Assembly (NCBI GenBank): GCA_022539475.1
Contig: VCMS01000192.1
Span: 43,046 to 107,045, forward strand
DNA: 64,000 bases
Source: Gracilaria domingensis
Lineage: Eukaryota; Rhodophyta; Florideophyceae; Gracilariales; Gracilariaceae
Reading direction: 5' to 3'
The translations under genes were made by a program, and so were the position numbers. The notes beneath the pieces are model-generated. The model was not told where the DNA came from, ran no database searches, and saw nothing but the letters and a program-made list of their open reading frames with translations. This document shows positions 29,378 through 38,314 of the stretch, piece by piece (the stretch's first letter is position 1; every line of letters begins with the position of its first letter).

Positions 29378-30970
29378 ATGAACTACCATCCCAATCCCAA
29401 CCCCCGAGACTATATCCCTTCTCAGTCGCAGCAGCAGTCCTCGCACTTCTCTCGCTTGTCCTACTTTCCAAGTCGTCCCCCGCCGGATGTGAGCGCCCAT
29501 CACATGCAACGGCCGCCGCCAGCAGCCCCGCACATGTCTCATGTGACTCGTTTTCCAAACCAGACCCTTCATCAGCCACAACCGCCGCCACCCCATATTC
29601 ATCCGCTGCATCAATCGGTTCCAATTTCGTACCCCCAGCCTGGAGCGCAATCGCAGCCGCCTCGCTATGTGTACTCTGCTGCTGTGCCACTGGCCGACTC
29701 AAGCCGTTCTCATGCCCAGCCGACCACCACCTCTCGGTCCGTACAAGTTTCACATGGAGCCATCAACGTTCCCTCATACGCGCCGGCTTCCCATGCGCAG
29801 TACGCCCCCAAGATAGCGCCGCACATGCATTCACACATTCCGTATACGCAGCCGCAGCTCATTGCGCCTCCTCCGCGGCCGCCGTCAGACCCGCATGGCC
29901 CACTGCACCCTCATGTCGTCATGCAGTCGCGTCCTATTGCGCCGCCGTCGCCATTGCCCGCCAAGCCTGGTGTGGAGCCCAACAGCCGTCTACCGCCCCC
30001 CGTGGTGGCCGCTTCCGTGAACGCGCGCCCTTTGCAGCCGACACCGCCTACAGGAGCACGCACTTTCGTGGGGCCTTTGAGTAAGGACCAATTTGTGGAT
30101 TATTCTGCCAGAGATTTGGATTATACAGCTTCTAAAAATGACAACACTTTCCCGCTACCGCTTTATTCCGAACCTGAAAGCGTGTTTTTTAGTGTGGTGA
30201 AGCCGGAAATCCCCACGAGGGAGTATATGAAACGTCTTGTTACATACACTCATTGCAGCCCTTCTGCTTTTATTCTCATGCTGGTGTATCTCGACCGTGT
30301 TGCGCAAAACAACAAGAAACTTGTTGTAACACCGTACAATATGCATCGCTTGCTTATCACCGCTCTCACATTGGCGTGCAAGAATCTGGACGACCAGTGC
30401 TTTGCAAATGCGCATTACGCTAAGGTTGGAGGTATCCCAACTGTACGCGAAATGAATCGCCTAGAACTGCAATTTCTCAAGTATTTGAAGTATGTGTTAT
30501 TTGTGAATCGGGATGAACATGAGAGAAAAATTCGCCAACTGTGCGCGGATGAGCCCAACTCACCAACTTCTATTCATGGACAGCCATTTCCGCCTCCGGG
30601 CCCGACTAAGATGGGTGCTGGCGTTGATCGCAGACACAATAGCGCTATACGCCCATATGGTGGGGTACCTATGAAGATGAAAGCGGAATCGGAAGCTGAT
30701 GGCAATCGATATCCGTCGTTTCATCATAACCCGAAGAACTGTCATAGTAGCACAGTGGCGCCGGAACTGAATTGTGCCCCAGAGATGTACGAGAAGGCTA
30801 CGAGGAATGGAATGTCATCTGCATATGGTGGTGTTCAGAGCCGAATGGGTTGCTCGACCATGAAACGATGCAGCAACTTGGGCATGGAAGCTATGGAGGT
30901 TTGTCGAGGTTCTGCACCCATAGAGGTGTCATACGTGACTTCGACTTCTAGAGGTGGTTTGAGACCGTGA
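29378..30970 (+). CDS. PHO80/P-type cyclin
   Basis: Predicted regulatory partner of a cyclin-dependent kinase; this class acts in nutrient (phosphate) signalling and cell-cycle control in other eukaryotes. The protein has 530 residues. Residues 1-230 are rich in Pro, His, Gln and Ser and probably disordered. The cyclin box spans about 235-380, with SVFFSVVKPEIPTREYMKRL, CSPSAFILMLVYLDRV, ALTLACKNLDDQCFANAHYA, GGIPTVREMNRLELQFLKYL and LFVNRDE, in the order and spacing of the PHO80 family. The tail (380-530) is unassigned. The start is ATG 29,378, 20-odd bp after a TATATG box. It has no intron. It is the first of three plus-strand host genes and has no functional link to the others that I can see. 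Confidence 0.85.
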   Translation: MNYHPNPNPRDYIPSQSQQQSSHFSRLSYFPSRPPPDVSAHHMQRPPPAAPHMSHVTRFPNQTLHQPQPPPPHIHPLHQSVPISYPQPGAQSQPPRYVYSAAVPLADSSRSHAQPTTTSRSVQVSHGAINVPSYAPASHAQYAPKIAPHMHSHIPYTQPQLIAPPPRPPSDPHGPLHPHVVMQSRPIAPPSPLPAKPGVEPNSRLPPPVVAASVNARPLQPTPPTGARTFVGPLSKDQFVDYSARDLDYTASKNDNTFPLPLYSEPESVFFSVVKPEIPTREYMKRLVTYTHCSPSAFILMLVYLDRVAQNNKKLVVTPYNMHRLLITALTLACKNLDDQCFANAHYAKVGGIPTVREMNRLELQFLKYLKYVLFVNRDEHERKIRQLCADEPNSPTSIHGQPFPPPGPTKMGAGVDRRHNSAIRPYGGVPMKMKAESEADGNRYPSFHHNPKNCHSSTVAPELNCAPEMYEKATRNGMSSAYGGVQSRMGCSTMKRCSNLGMEAMEVCRGSAPIEVSYVTSTSRGGLRP

Positions 30971-31823
30971 AGAGGCGGTTCTGTGTGTGTTTTTCTTTTC
31001 TCTGTGGTGTTGATTGGTGGATGTTTGGTAGGAGCTGTACGGCAGTGGGTGTGGGCCCGTGGTTGGGCGGTGCATGACTAGGATGTTACGATGTTGCTTC
31101 ATGGACAAAGCTCCAATTCCTACCTGCCTGACGCAGCGACTCGAGCAGGTAGGGAGGAGATGCGCTGAATGCTGCGTCATTGCTGGTACGTTGGTAGTCA
31201 TGACACGACGTACACATCCGTTTTTCACCAACGGTACATGGCGAGACGAGTCGTAGATGCCCTTGTTATTGGGTGGTGAGGGAGTTGTCAGAAATGATTT
31301 GTTCGGTTTTTGCGACGTAGCTGGGCGCACGTGCTCGCACGTTGTTGCACGGTAGGAGAAAGACTACACAAGCGCGTATCTAGTGGAACGCGGCGTTATG
31401 ATTGAGATAGGAGTATGTGGGCATGATGATCATGCCGACGACCATGATGAATGAACGAACGTTATCGGCTGAAGGAGACGGAGGCGCTCGGCGGCGGCGG
31501 GCACGTAGGAGTATCGATAGAAGCGAATAACTGACTGCTGACTTTGCACATAAAGCTCTTAACCTTCGCTGACTGCCGCACGGGTGGTGCGCGGCGCGCG
31601 TGAAATATCGGCGCATGCGCCGTGGGCGGCGCGGCCAGCGCGCTCGCGCGCAGATCCGCCTCCGCGCCACGCCGCGCTGCGATTGGGCGCGAATATCTGA
31701 CGGCGCCCAATGCGCGCGCGCCGCGGCTGCTCGCGCCTTTGCTTAATCAACGCGCCGCCCGCCGTGGCGCCTTTGTTACACTCGCGCGCGTCCGCGCCAG
31801 CGAGCGCGCCGCGTCTCGCGCTG

Positions 31824-31861
<38 letters not shown>

Positions 31862-31887
31862 CCCGCCCGCCCGCGCCCGCCCGCGCC
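30971..31887. other. No supported gene; GC-rich upstream region of the F-box gene
   Basis: The first ~600 bp is unremarkable intergenic DNA. From about 31,560 the GC content rises sharply, with many GCGC stretches, and long frames open on both strands simply because stops are rare there. A GTCGCC hexamer array lies at 31,824-31,860 in the probable leader. Confidence 0.55.
31824..31860. repeat. GTCGCC hexanucleotide array
   Basis: About six units of GTCGCC, directly upstream of the F-box gene start at 31,888. The same hexamer recurs within the gene at about 32,080-32,110. Confidence 0.9.
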
Positions 31888-32098
31888 ATGCCCGCCGCAT
31901 CGCTGCTGGCCTCCGCCTCCCCGTCGCACATGCCGCGCGCCTGCAAGCGCGACGCGCCGCTTGCGCCGCCCCCGCCCGCGCGCCCGCGCCGCAAGCGCGT
32001 GCGCAACTCCTCGCGCGCCGCGCACACCTGCTACCACGTCTCCGGGCCTGGCCCGCCGTCACCGCCGCCGCTGCTGCTGCCGTCGCCGTCGCCTTCGC

Positions 32099-32143
<45 letters not shown>

Positions 32144-32889
32144 GCGCGCCCATCTCCCTGCCCGACGAGGTGCTCATCGGCATTCTGCGCTTTGTCGATG
32201 ACGCCTGCCTGCTCGCCCGCCTGCGTACCGTCTGCACGCAGTGGTGCCGCGTCATCGACGAGTCGCCGCTCGTGTGGCGTCACGTCTCGTTTCGACGTGC
32301 GCTCCTGCGCCCCCGCGTCGTGAGCGACAACCGCCGCTTGCACTTGTCTGACCGCTACGGCAGCCGCGCCGTCGCGCTTGCGGCCGATGCCGGCAATCTG
32401 CGCGCCCGCTTCCTCAGAAAGTTTCTGTTTGAGCGCCATGTCATGAGCGCTGTCACCATTGAGCAGCCCACTGCGTCCCAATTGGTTTCTGGAGCTGCGC
32501 ACCTGCAATCGAGACCGTTCGCCCCTTGGTCTGCCGCGCCCCCGCCTGACGGCGTCTGGATCGGCGTGCACGCTGCCAGGTGGAGCGAGCACACCGTCGG
32601 CGCCACCAGCGTCGACATGATGCAGACGACGCTGAGAAGCGTGCACCCCGCGGCGCATGGTGATGACGGAGAGCGCCTGCCAGGCGGCGCGCTCGTCGGC
32701 ATCATTCACGTTGGTGACGCCGTTTACTGCGCCGGCGGTGGCGCCGCCTCCAGCGCCCCGTGCTGGATTTGGCGCATCGATCGCGCCGTAAGGTTGCAGA
32801 GGGCCGTCAGATGTGCTGGCTTTGTAGGTCTCTGGCCCATGTCTTCCTTTCTCTCTGAGTTTGTAGTGCAGGCTGTGGTAGCACAGTAG
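31888..32889 (+). CDS. F-box protein with proline/serine repeat tract
   Basis: Predicted substrate-recruiting subunit of an SCF ubiquitin ligase: the F-box binds SKP1. The protein has 333 residues; ATG 31,888 in CGCCATGCC context. Residues 60-85 are a Pro/Ser tract encoded by (TCGCCG) and (CCG) repeats at 32,056-32,152. The F-box is at about 88-135: ISLPDEVLIGILRFVDDACL, then CTQWCRVI and SPLVWRHVSF. The remaining ~200 residues show no WD40, leucine-rich or Kelch repeats, so the substrate-binding part is unassigned. The 5' half is extremely GC-rich. It is intronless, with cyclin upstream and flavoprotein downstream, both on the same strand. Confidence 0.8.
32056..32152. repeat. GCC-type simple repeats inside the F-box gene
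   Basis: CTG, TCGCCG and CCG runs encode Leu, then Ser-Pro, then a long Pro stretch. Such tracts vary in length between strains by slippage, so the length of the Pro tract may be polymorphic. Confidence 0.85.
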
Positions 32890-33564
32890 CGCTCCTGGTA
32901 TGCTAACTTTCTATCATTTGCCGCGGTTTGTGTTTGATTGTGTCTGCTTTGTCTTTTGCTGTCCTTTTTGGCTAAGTCGACTTTATAATGCCGCACCTGT
33001 CTGTGATCAACCGTGGCCATGTATCATCTTAAAACGCTCATTCCTCCCAACTGCTCTACGACGGCCATGAACGCTACGGCTGCTGCAAAGTAAAGAAACC
33101 GACGTATTTACCTTTCTATAGTCTCGCTTCCTCCTCGGCGAAGAGGCGCTTGCACGTGTAGGCGGCAAAGGAGACGCTGTATCTCTGACGCAATACCCGA
33201 GATCTCACGTAAATCTCCACTCCGCACTCCACGTCACAGTACACGACTTCAGAAGTGACGCTTGCCGTGCCCTGGTTGGTTGTCGCTTAGAGAGCAAGCC
33301 CTGGTTGGTTGTCGCTTAGAGAGCAAGCCCTGGCCAATTGCATTGTGCGTTTTTTGTGCCGGTTATGCGGTGAATGCTGCCGAGATTCGGCCCGGCGATC
33401 TGATTCGAGTTCTGGTCACGAGCGCCACCGCGCTTTGTTGTTGCGTGGTCTTCGCAAGCGAAGAACAGCTGCAGGTGTCGATCAGATGTAGGTGGCCATG
33501 ACGCAGCGCGGCACAAGCGAGAGCGCAACGGCAACTGCAGAGACGTGCGCGTTGAACGGCAGAC
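32890..33564. other. Intergenic region with a 29-bp tandem duplication
   Basis: No gene is supported. A 29-bp unit beginning GCCCTGGTTGGTTGTCG is repeated perfectly at 33,269-33,297 and 33,298-33,326, and the next bases start a third copy. The duplication is exact, so it is recent. Confidence 0.8.
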
Positions 33565-35457
33565 ATGAAAATTGCTGTTGTGGGAGGCAACCTTTTAGGA
33601 TGCGCTACTACCTTGGATCTCGCTCTTGTCGCGGAGCATGATCAACAGAACTTGGCTTCGGAAGAACCCTTTTCCGTCACCGTTTTAGACCGCAAGGCAG
33701 AGCTCGGTGGAAACTCGCTTCGCTCTGTTCAGGTTGATGATGGCTTCAACGTTGAGGTCGGGTCGTACGCTACGCTGCCTATCGTCGCGGGTACTTATCT
33801 GTACGACCTTGTTGACGCTGCGAATGACGGACGTGGTACGGTTTCACTCTTGAATCGACGTTTGGCGATCCCAGGCGCTACTGTGGCGAGACGGGGGCAA
33901 CTGCGAGCAGCGGTTGTAAACAAGCCGTGGGCAAGTGGTTCTTATGGATCGCTGATTCGAAGGTATGCACTGTGGGATTGGAAGGAAGATAAGTTTCCGC
34001 TTGTGTACAAGGGATGGCCGTTCCTAGACTTGCTTTATCGCCTTTTGAACAACAATATCTGGCGAAGTATTGCGTTTGCGATGTTTTTGTACTCGGCAGA
34101 ACAACTTAGAAGTCGCGTTGCTGGAAAGATTAATCGAGCTGTCATGATGGCTCAATGTCTGGTGTGCTTGGTTTTGACTATCATATCTCCGAAACGGGTG
34201 ATTCACATGTGGCAACAGAACTATTCATTCTGGGGCACTACTGCGCCGCTTTTGTTCCAGTACGGTATCACACCCGCTATTGCTCGTGGCGGTGTTACAG
34301 GTTTTGTCAAACTGATTTCGCGGATGAACGAGAAGAATGTTGCAACTTGCTCGATTTCAGTCGGCTCGTTTGTACAAAGAGCTGAACTTGATTCGTACCT
34401 GCGAAGTACTGCCCAAGATTATGCCAATCAATTCCAGTACAAGCGTGAGTATGTCGATCGCCACATCGCCCCTACCGTGATTCAACAAAACACTGGGGCG
34501 AGCATGAAGCAGGTAAACGCGATGGCGCTGCAGTTCTCTATGCTGGAATGTGACCCCATGAACAGTGATGGAAAGGATCGGCTTTGTACTATTGCCCCCG
34601 ATAATGCCACATTGTGTAAGGCATTGATTGACGCTGCAAAGGCAACTATGTCCGTGGAGGTGAAGCTGGGTACCAATGTCGCGGGCATTATCTTCTGCGA
34701 TGAATCGAAGAAATATAACCTCACGTATTCTGATGGGGCCCGCGAGTCTTTTGATGGAGTCGTTTTGTGCGCGTCTGTGAAGGAAGGAGAAGTGACTATT
34801 GACACTCCGGTTGGCAATTCTTTGTCCGACTTACTGGGATACGATCGTGACAAAGAGACCGCACAGGAGTCCGCACGAGAACAAGCCAGTTATGAGGCTC
34901 GGGAGTCAGACGAATCAACCAGTGACAGCCCTGAAGAGGAAATCGTTTCGCCTCGCGCATGTTCTCATGTCGCCGTCGTCGTTGGCAAGGCGCGATCTTC
35001 TTTTTTTCGTTTCGCCGACGAAAGGGGGATCCCGGAATGCATCGATGTGATCCACTCTCCGGATTTCTCGCGTTTCGAACGCGTGCGAGAAGTATCAGAC
35101 GAGAAACCAGGTGTATATAAAATCCTGTGTGGTGAAGAATTCGAAACTTCCGGTTTAATGAAAGAAATGTTCGAGGATGGTTCACGCGTGGAGTATTTTG
35201 AAGCGATTCCGCGGAACGCATATTCTACGTCAGCCCTTCCTCGTCAGAAGCATGTTGACGACTGTATGCCATACATTGTGCTCGGGAGACATTTTATTTA
35301 TGCCAAGGCTTTGCGACGAATTGCAAAACATCCGGAAATGGATGCTATCGCCGCTGTGAATTCTGCGAGCTTGTTTTCGAAAGCGGTGCACTGGGGAACC
35401 GAGGATGTCGCTGACAAGATAGAAGGCAACGCACAGAGCGGGGAAAACAGGGAGTGA
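33565..35457 (+). CDS. Prenylcysteine-oxidase-like FAD-dependent oxidoreductase
   Basis: Predicted flavoenzyme of the prenylcysteine lyase/oxidase group, which cleaves the thioether of farnesyl- or geranylgeranyl-cysteine released from degraded prenylated proteins. The protein has 630 residues. The dinucleotide-binding fold is at the N-terminus (VVGGNLLGC, residues 5-13) with VLDRKAELGGNSLRS at about 42-56. A family-like block is IAPTVIQQNTGASMKQVNA (about 302-320). A hydrophobic helix near 195 (MMAQCLVCLVLTII) could contact membranes. No secretion signal precedes the FAD motif, unlike lysosomal animal enzymes, which suggests a cytosolic or other location. A Ser/Glu/Asp-rich insert at about 425-465 looks disordered. 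It is intronless, with its ATG 676 bp after the F-box stop. Assignment to the wider amine-oxidase group is safe; the exact substrate is not. Confidence 0.65.
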   Translation: MKIAVVGGNLLGCATTLDLALVAEHDQQNLASEEPFSVTVLDRKAELGGNSLRSVQVDDGFNVEVGSYATLPIVAGTYLYDLVDAANDGRGTVSLLNRRLAIPGATVARRGQLRAAVVNKPWASGSYGSLIRRYALWDWKEDKFPLVYKGWPFLDLLYRLLNNNIWRSIAFAMFLYSAEQLRSRVAGKINRAVMMAQCLVCLVLTIISPKRVIHMWQQNYSFWGTTAPLLFQYGITPAIARGGVTGFVKLISRMNEKNVATCSISVGSFVQRAELDSYLRSTAQDYANQFQYKREYVDRHIAPTVIQQNTGASMKQVNAMALQFSMLECDPMNSDGKDRLCTIAPDNATLCKALIDAAKATMSVEVKLGTNVAGIIFCDESKKYNLTYSDGARESFDGVVLCASVKEGEVTIDTPVGNSLSDLLGYDRDKETAQESAREQASYEARESDESTSDSPEEEIVSPRACSHVAVVVGKARSSFFRFADERGIPECIDVIHSPDFSRFERVREVSDEKPGVYKILCGEEFETSGLMKEMFEDGSRVEYFEAIPRNAYSTSALPRQKHVDDCMPYIVLGRHFIYAKALRRIAKHPEMDAIAAVNSASLFSKAVHWGTEDVADKIEGNAQSGENRE

Positions 35458-36412
35458 GCAAGAGATAGATTGAAAGGGAGATGTAACCTGACGGCTAGCC
35501 GTTGGTTTGCGTTCATGTGCACTGAAGAATAGAGGAAGTAGGCAAAACCTATCTGGAAGGCGGGTTTTGCTTACTTTATCTAGGCCCAGGCCGTGCATTG
35601 TGGACACTGTGACACCTTTTCACAAACCGGAAGTAGCCGTTCCTAACATGGCTTAAGAGCATCACCTGGTGATGAATGGGGATTTGACCAAATAGGCAAA
35701 CGCCCTGACATTATTGACCATAAAAGTGAACGTAACTTGGGAGTCTCGGCTTCGCAGGGAGGCCATTGCTTTCTTTTCTGCTCTCAAATGGAAGCCATAA
35801 ATAACCAAATTGGGTCCGATGAAGATACAATTCAGCCCAACGATAACATATGATATACGTTATTCTATGAACTACTGTTGAGTATAACAGATCTGCTAAA
35901 GGTCAGATGAAGACTGACAAATAATTAGAACGAAAGGTCGTTTGCCTTTCGTTTCACTGCGCGTTGACTACCTACGAGTAAAGGCAAGGCCTGCTCTCTC
36001 TCCAAGAGGAGCCAGAACCATTGTACCGATCATCTGTGTTCCTTGTTCTTCTAGCTGCCGTAGTGCTCAACCATTTAAATTGTGTTCGTGCAACAGCTCT
36101 ACACCGTAGCAAGACAATGAGGCAGAAAACAGCGAACAGCACCCCCAAGACGTTGAGGCAAACCATTGTCTCAAACCTCGAGACTCCCCGCCTTCAGACT
36201 GTGACGGTTAGAAATTTCTCCAGCTTTCAAAAGAAAAGAGAGCTGTACGAAAAAGAAGTCAAAAAAAAAATTGCGAACCGATTGTCGACATAACTCCGAC
36301 ATCCCAGAAGGCTTCAATTGATAATTCACTGCTAACAATCTTTATCATATCAGAGTGGATCAAGGCGACAGAAATATCGTAGATCACTGAACAACAAATC
36401 AAGCAGTGTATC
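35458..36412. other. Region before the LTR element; possible transposase fragment
   Basis: No confident gene. A frame at about 36,021-36,293 lacks an early ATG (the first is at 36,118) and ends with a basic helix, KKRELYEKEVKKKIANRL. It may be the N-terminal part of the same decayed transposase whose C-terminal part lies beyond the LTR element (47,248-48,012). The pieces would then have been separated by the insertion. Confidence 0.35.
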
Positions 36413-36854
36413 TGTGGCCCGTCAAACGGTACACGGACAGGTGTGCGTGTCTACACTCCTGCGTTGTGCCCAACGCAGCGGTAATACAGAATATAGTTTA
36501 AAAATGCTTTATTATAGTTAATCCTATCTTAGGTTTAGTTAGTTTTCTACGCAGAATCTACCTTGCGTGTGGCCAGGAGGCGCCGCACTACAAGCAGGGC
36601 GACATGAGATTGTCTACTTAAGTGGCAGAGAGCGCTCCAACGCTGACCACCCGACCTCATCGGCTGTCAATTGCCAAATTCGTGGTCACCCACAGGAGGC
36701 GCCTGCGCTTGCGCAAATACACGTGCATTCCACGCTGTGTACTGCGTTGCGTAGGCGCCCCCTGTGGCGGCATATGCGCTTAAAGTATCTACCACCTACG
36801 CCTCTTATAGGCTAGTACGGTAGATACAACGCATCCATTGGCCAAGCCAACCGT

Positions 36855-36883
36855 ACCGTCGATTCCCGCCTGGAATCGACGGT
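36855..36883. promoter_or_regulatory. 12-bp inverted repeat just upstream of the LTR TATA box
   Basis: ACCGTCGATTCC (36,855-36,866) and GGAATCGACGGT (36,872-36,883) are perfect inverted arms around a 5-bp centre, ending 9 bp before CATAAAAG. Position and symmetry suggest a binding site for a dimeric transcription factor; that is inferred. The same site is in the 3' LTR. Confidence 0.5.
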
Positions 36884-36892
36884 GCGGTTGTG

Positions 36893-36900
36893 CATAAAAG
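36893..36900 (+). promoter_or_regulatory. LTR TATA box (CATAAAAG)
   Basis: TATA-like box; the start of the transcript (R region) would be about 25-35 bp downstream. The first sequence after it is pyrimidine-rich and has no ATG. The copy in the 3' LTR is at 45,019-45,026. Confidence 0.6.
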
Positions 36901-37127
36901 GGCCGGAGCAGTCGCCTCCGACTCAACTCCGGCCAGACCACTTCCCTTCGACGACCTCCCCCCTCCACCCCCCCACAACCTTCCAACCTCTCTCCTTTTC
37001 CCTTTGTCGTCCTCAACCTTTCCTCATCCCCTACTTCTCTCTCTACTTCTCCCCTTGGCGGCCTGGTCTCACCGCCCTCCCTCGCTCACTGCCACTCACA
37101 CTGACCCTCTGTCTGGGCTCGTCCTGT

Positions 37128-37598
37128 GTGAGTAGGCAAAGCGTCTGCACCACCCTTCCATTGGGTTAGCCTTGTGCAGGCGTGACTCTGCCTTTCATTA
37201 TCCGCTTTGTTTGGCCTTTCTTGTCTCTTTTGTTCCCTTCGTTGGTGTCTTTCGCTGTTGTTGGTCTATCTGCCATTCTGTCTTGCCCGAACTACCGTTG
37301 TTGTTGTCATCTTCGTTTGTTCCCCGTTTCTTGCTGTTTGGCGGCCTTCTGCTGCCTGCATCCGTTCTATTGCTTCCCGTTTCGGCCTTGGTCCCTGGTT
37401 TTGCTGGTTCTTTCGCGTTGCGATTCTGTTCCTCACATAGTGTTGCTTTGCACCTGTTGTTGCTAGACGCACTGTGTGATACAGCGTAAGGTTGTCCTTA
37501 ACCTACGGCCCTGAGGCAATCGTTCAAGAGTAGGTTGTCTACAGCTACTCTTTTGGCATTTTGTGTGACTACTAACGTTTCGTTTGTTTCACATCAAG
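37128..37598 (+). other. Candidate intron in the LTR leader
   Basis: GTGAGT at 37,128-37,133 is a good 5' splice site. TACTAAC at 37,570-37,576 matches the optimal branch-point sequence. It is followed by a T-rich stretch and AG at 37,597-37,598. Removing these 471 bases would shorten the leader and bring the zinc-finger frame nearer to the cap. No ATG lies on either side. Confidence 0.45.
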
Positions 37599-38029
37599 TG
37601 CCAAGGTCTATCGTTTCATCCAGCGAGTATTCGTCCGTGGTCGATCCGGACGAGCGTATAGAAGAAGTCCCCGATCCCGTTCCTCAGATAAAGAAGTCGG
37701 CTGTTCAGCCTCTTGACGGGCCACGCGAGCGCCACATCTTTCGTGTAGCCCACCAGAAGGAGAAGCGCCGTCGTAACCCCCCGCCACGTAAGCAAATCCT
37801 AAAGCGCTGCCGCGTCTGCGACATTAAGGTTCAGAGTCAACGCCAGCTTGAAGTTCACCAAGCAGGCCGACGCCATCGTAGAGCCGTACGTCGCGCCAAC
37901 TACACCGAGCAGGACATCCACTGCGAGGTTTGTGACATCAAGTTCTCCGAAGCTCACGATCTGCGTGTGCACTACAGAAGCCGTCGCCATCGTGCGACCC
38001 TTAGGAAGAAGAACAATACTATCTATTAG
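37534..38029 (+). CDS. LTR-encoded two-zinc-finger open frame without an ATG
   Basis: About 164 codons are open after a TAG at 37,531. Two C2H2 fingers of the U1/JAZ type, C-x2-C-x12-H-x5-H, are clear: CRVCDIKVQSQRQLEVHQ and CEVCDIKFSEAHDLRVHY, each ending in a second His. Fingers of this spacing often bind double-stranded RNA or RNA-DNA hybrids. The frame contains no Met codon, so translation would need a non-AUG start or an upstream spliced exon. It is in the same frame as gag and separated from it by one TAG (38,027-38,029) with no other stop. It is duplicated identically in the 3' LTR (to 46,156). It is either an accessory protein or an N-terminal extension of gag made by stop-codon read-through. 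Confidence 0.55.
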
Positions 38030-38314
38030 AGCACAGGTCTCTCTTTTCATTGTCCAGTTGTGACACATTTCTATTCATATCTCATTACATATATTATCCT
38101 TGTTTGTTCTTCTTTATCTTCTCGCCTATCGTTTGGTATCCCTCTTCTGTTCTTGTGTTCGTGCTTTGTTGTTTGGCTTCTGCCGCACTCTATCTACGTA
38201 AGCTTATATTTGGCTAGTGCTTCTTCGTCCGATTGGACTGGTACTCTACGAGAGCAAACTTTATTTTCATTGTTTTTGCCCCCTTTGGCTGTAACCGCCG
38301 GCGCCGTCACCAAA

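Noticed and set aside
31559-32323. Long Arg/Ala-rich frames on both strands around the F-box gene
   Set aside because: Extreme GC content removes stop codons in all frames; only the frame with the F-box has domain evidence.
33565-35457. General monoamine oxidase call for the flavoprotein
   Set aside because: The FAD fold fits, but the IAPTVIQQNTG block fits prenylcysteine oxidases better.
36890-37489. Several 70-105-residue frames in the LTR leader (for example from 36,890, 37,172 and 37,182)
   Set aside because: None begins with ATG, they are Pro/Ser/Phe/Leu-rich from pyrimidine-rich DNA, and they overlap the candidate intron. They are better explained as an untranslated leader.
38060-38314. 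N-terminal hydrophobic extension of gag from 38,060
   Set aside because: It would start at GTG; the first ATG is 38,315, where recognisable gag sequence begins. The upstream frame is open by chance or as part of a read-through product.
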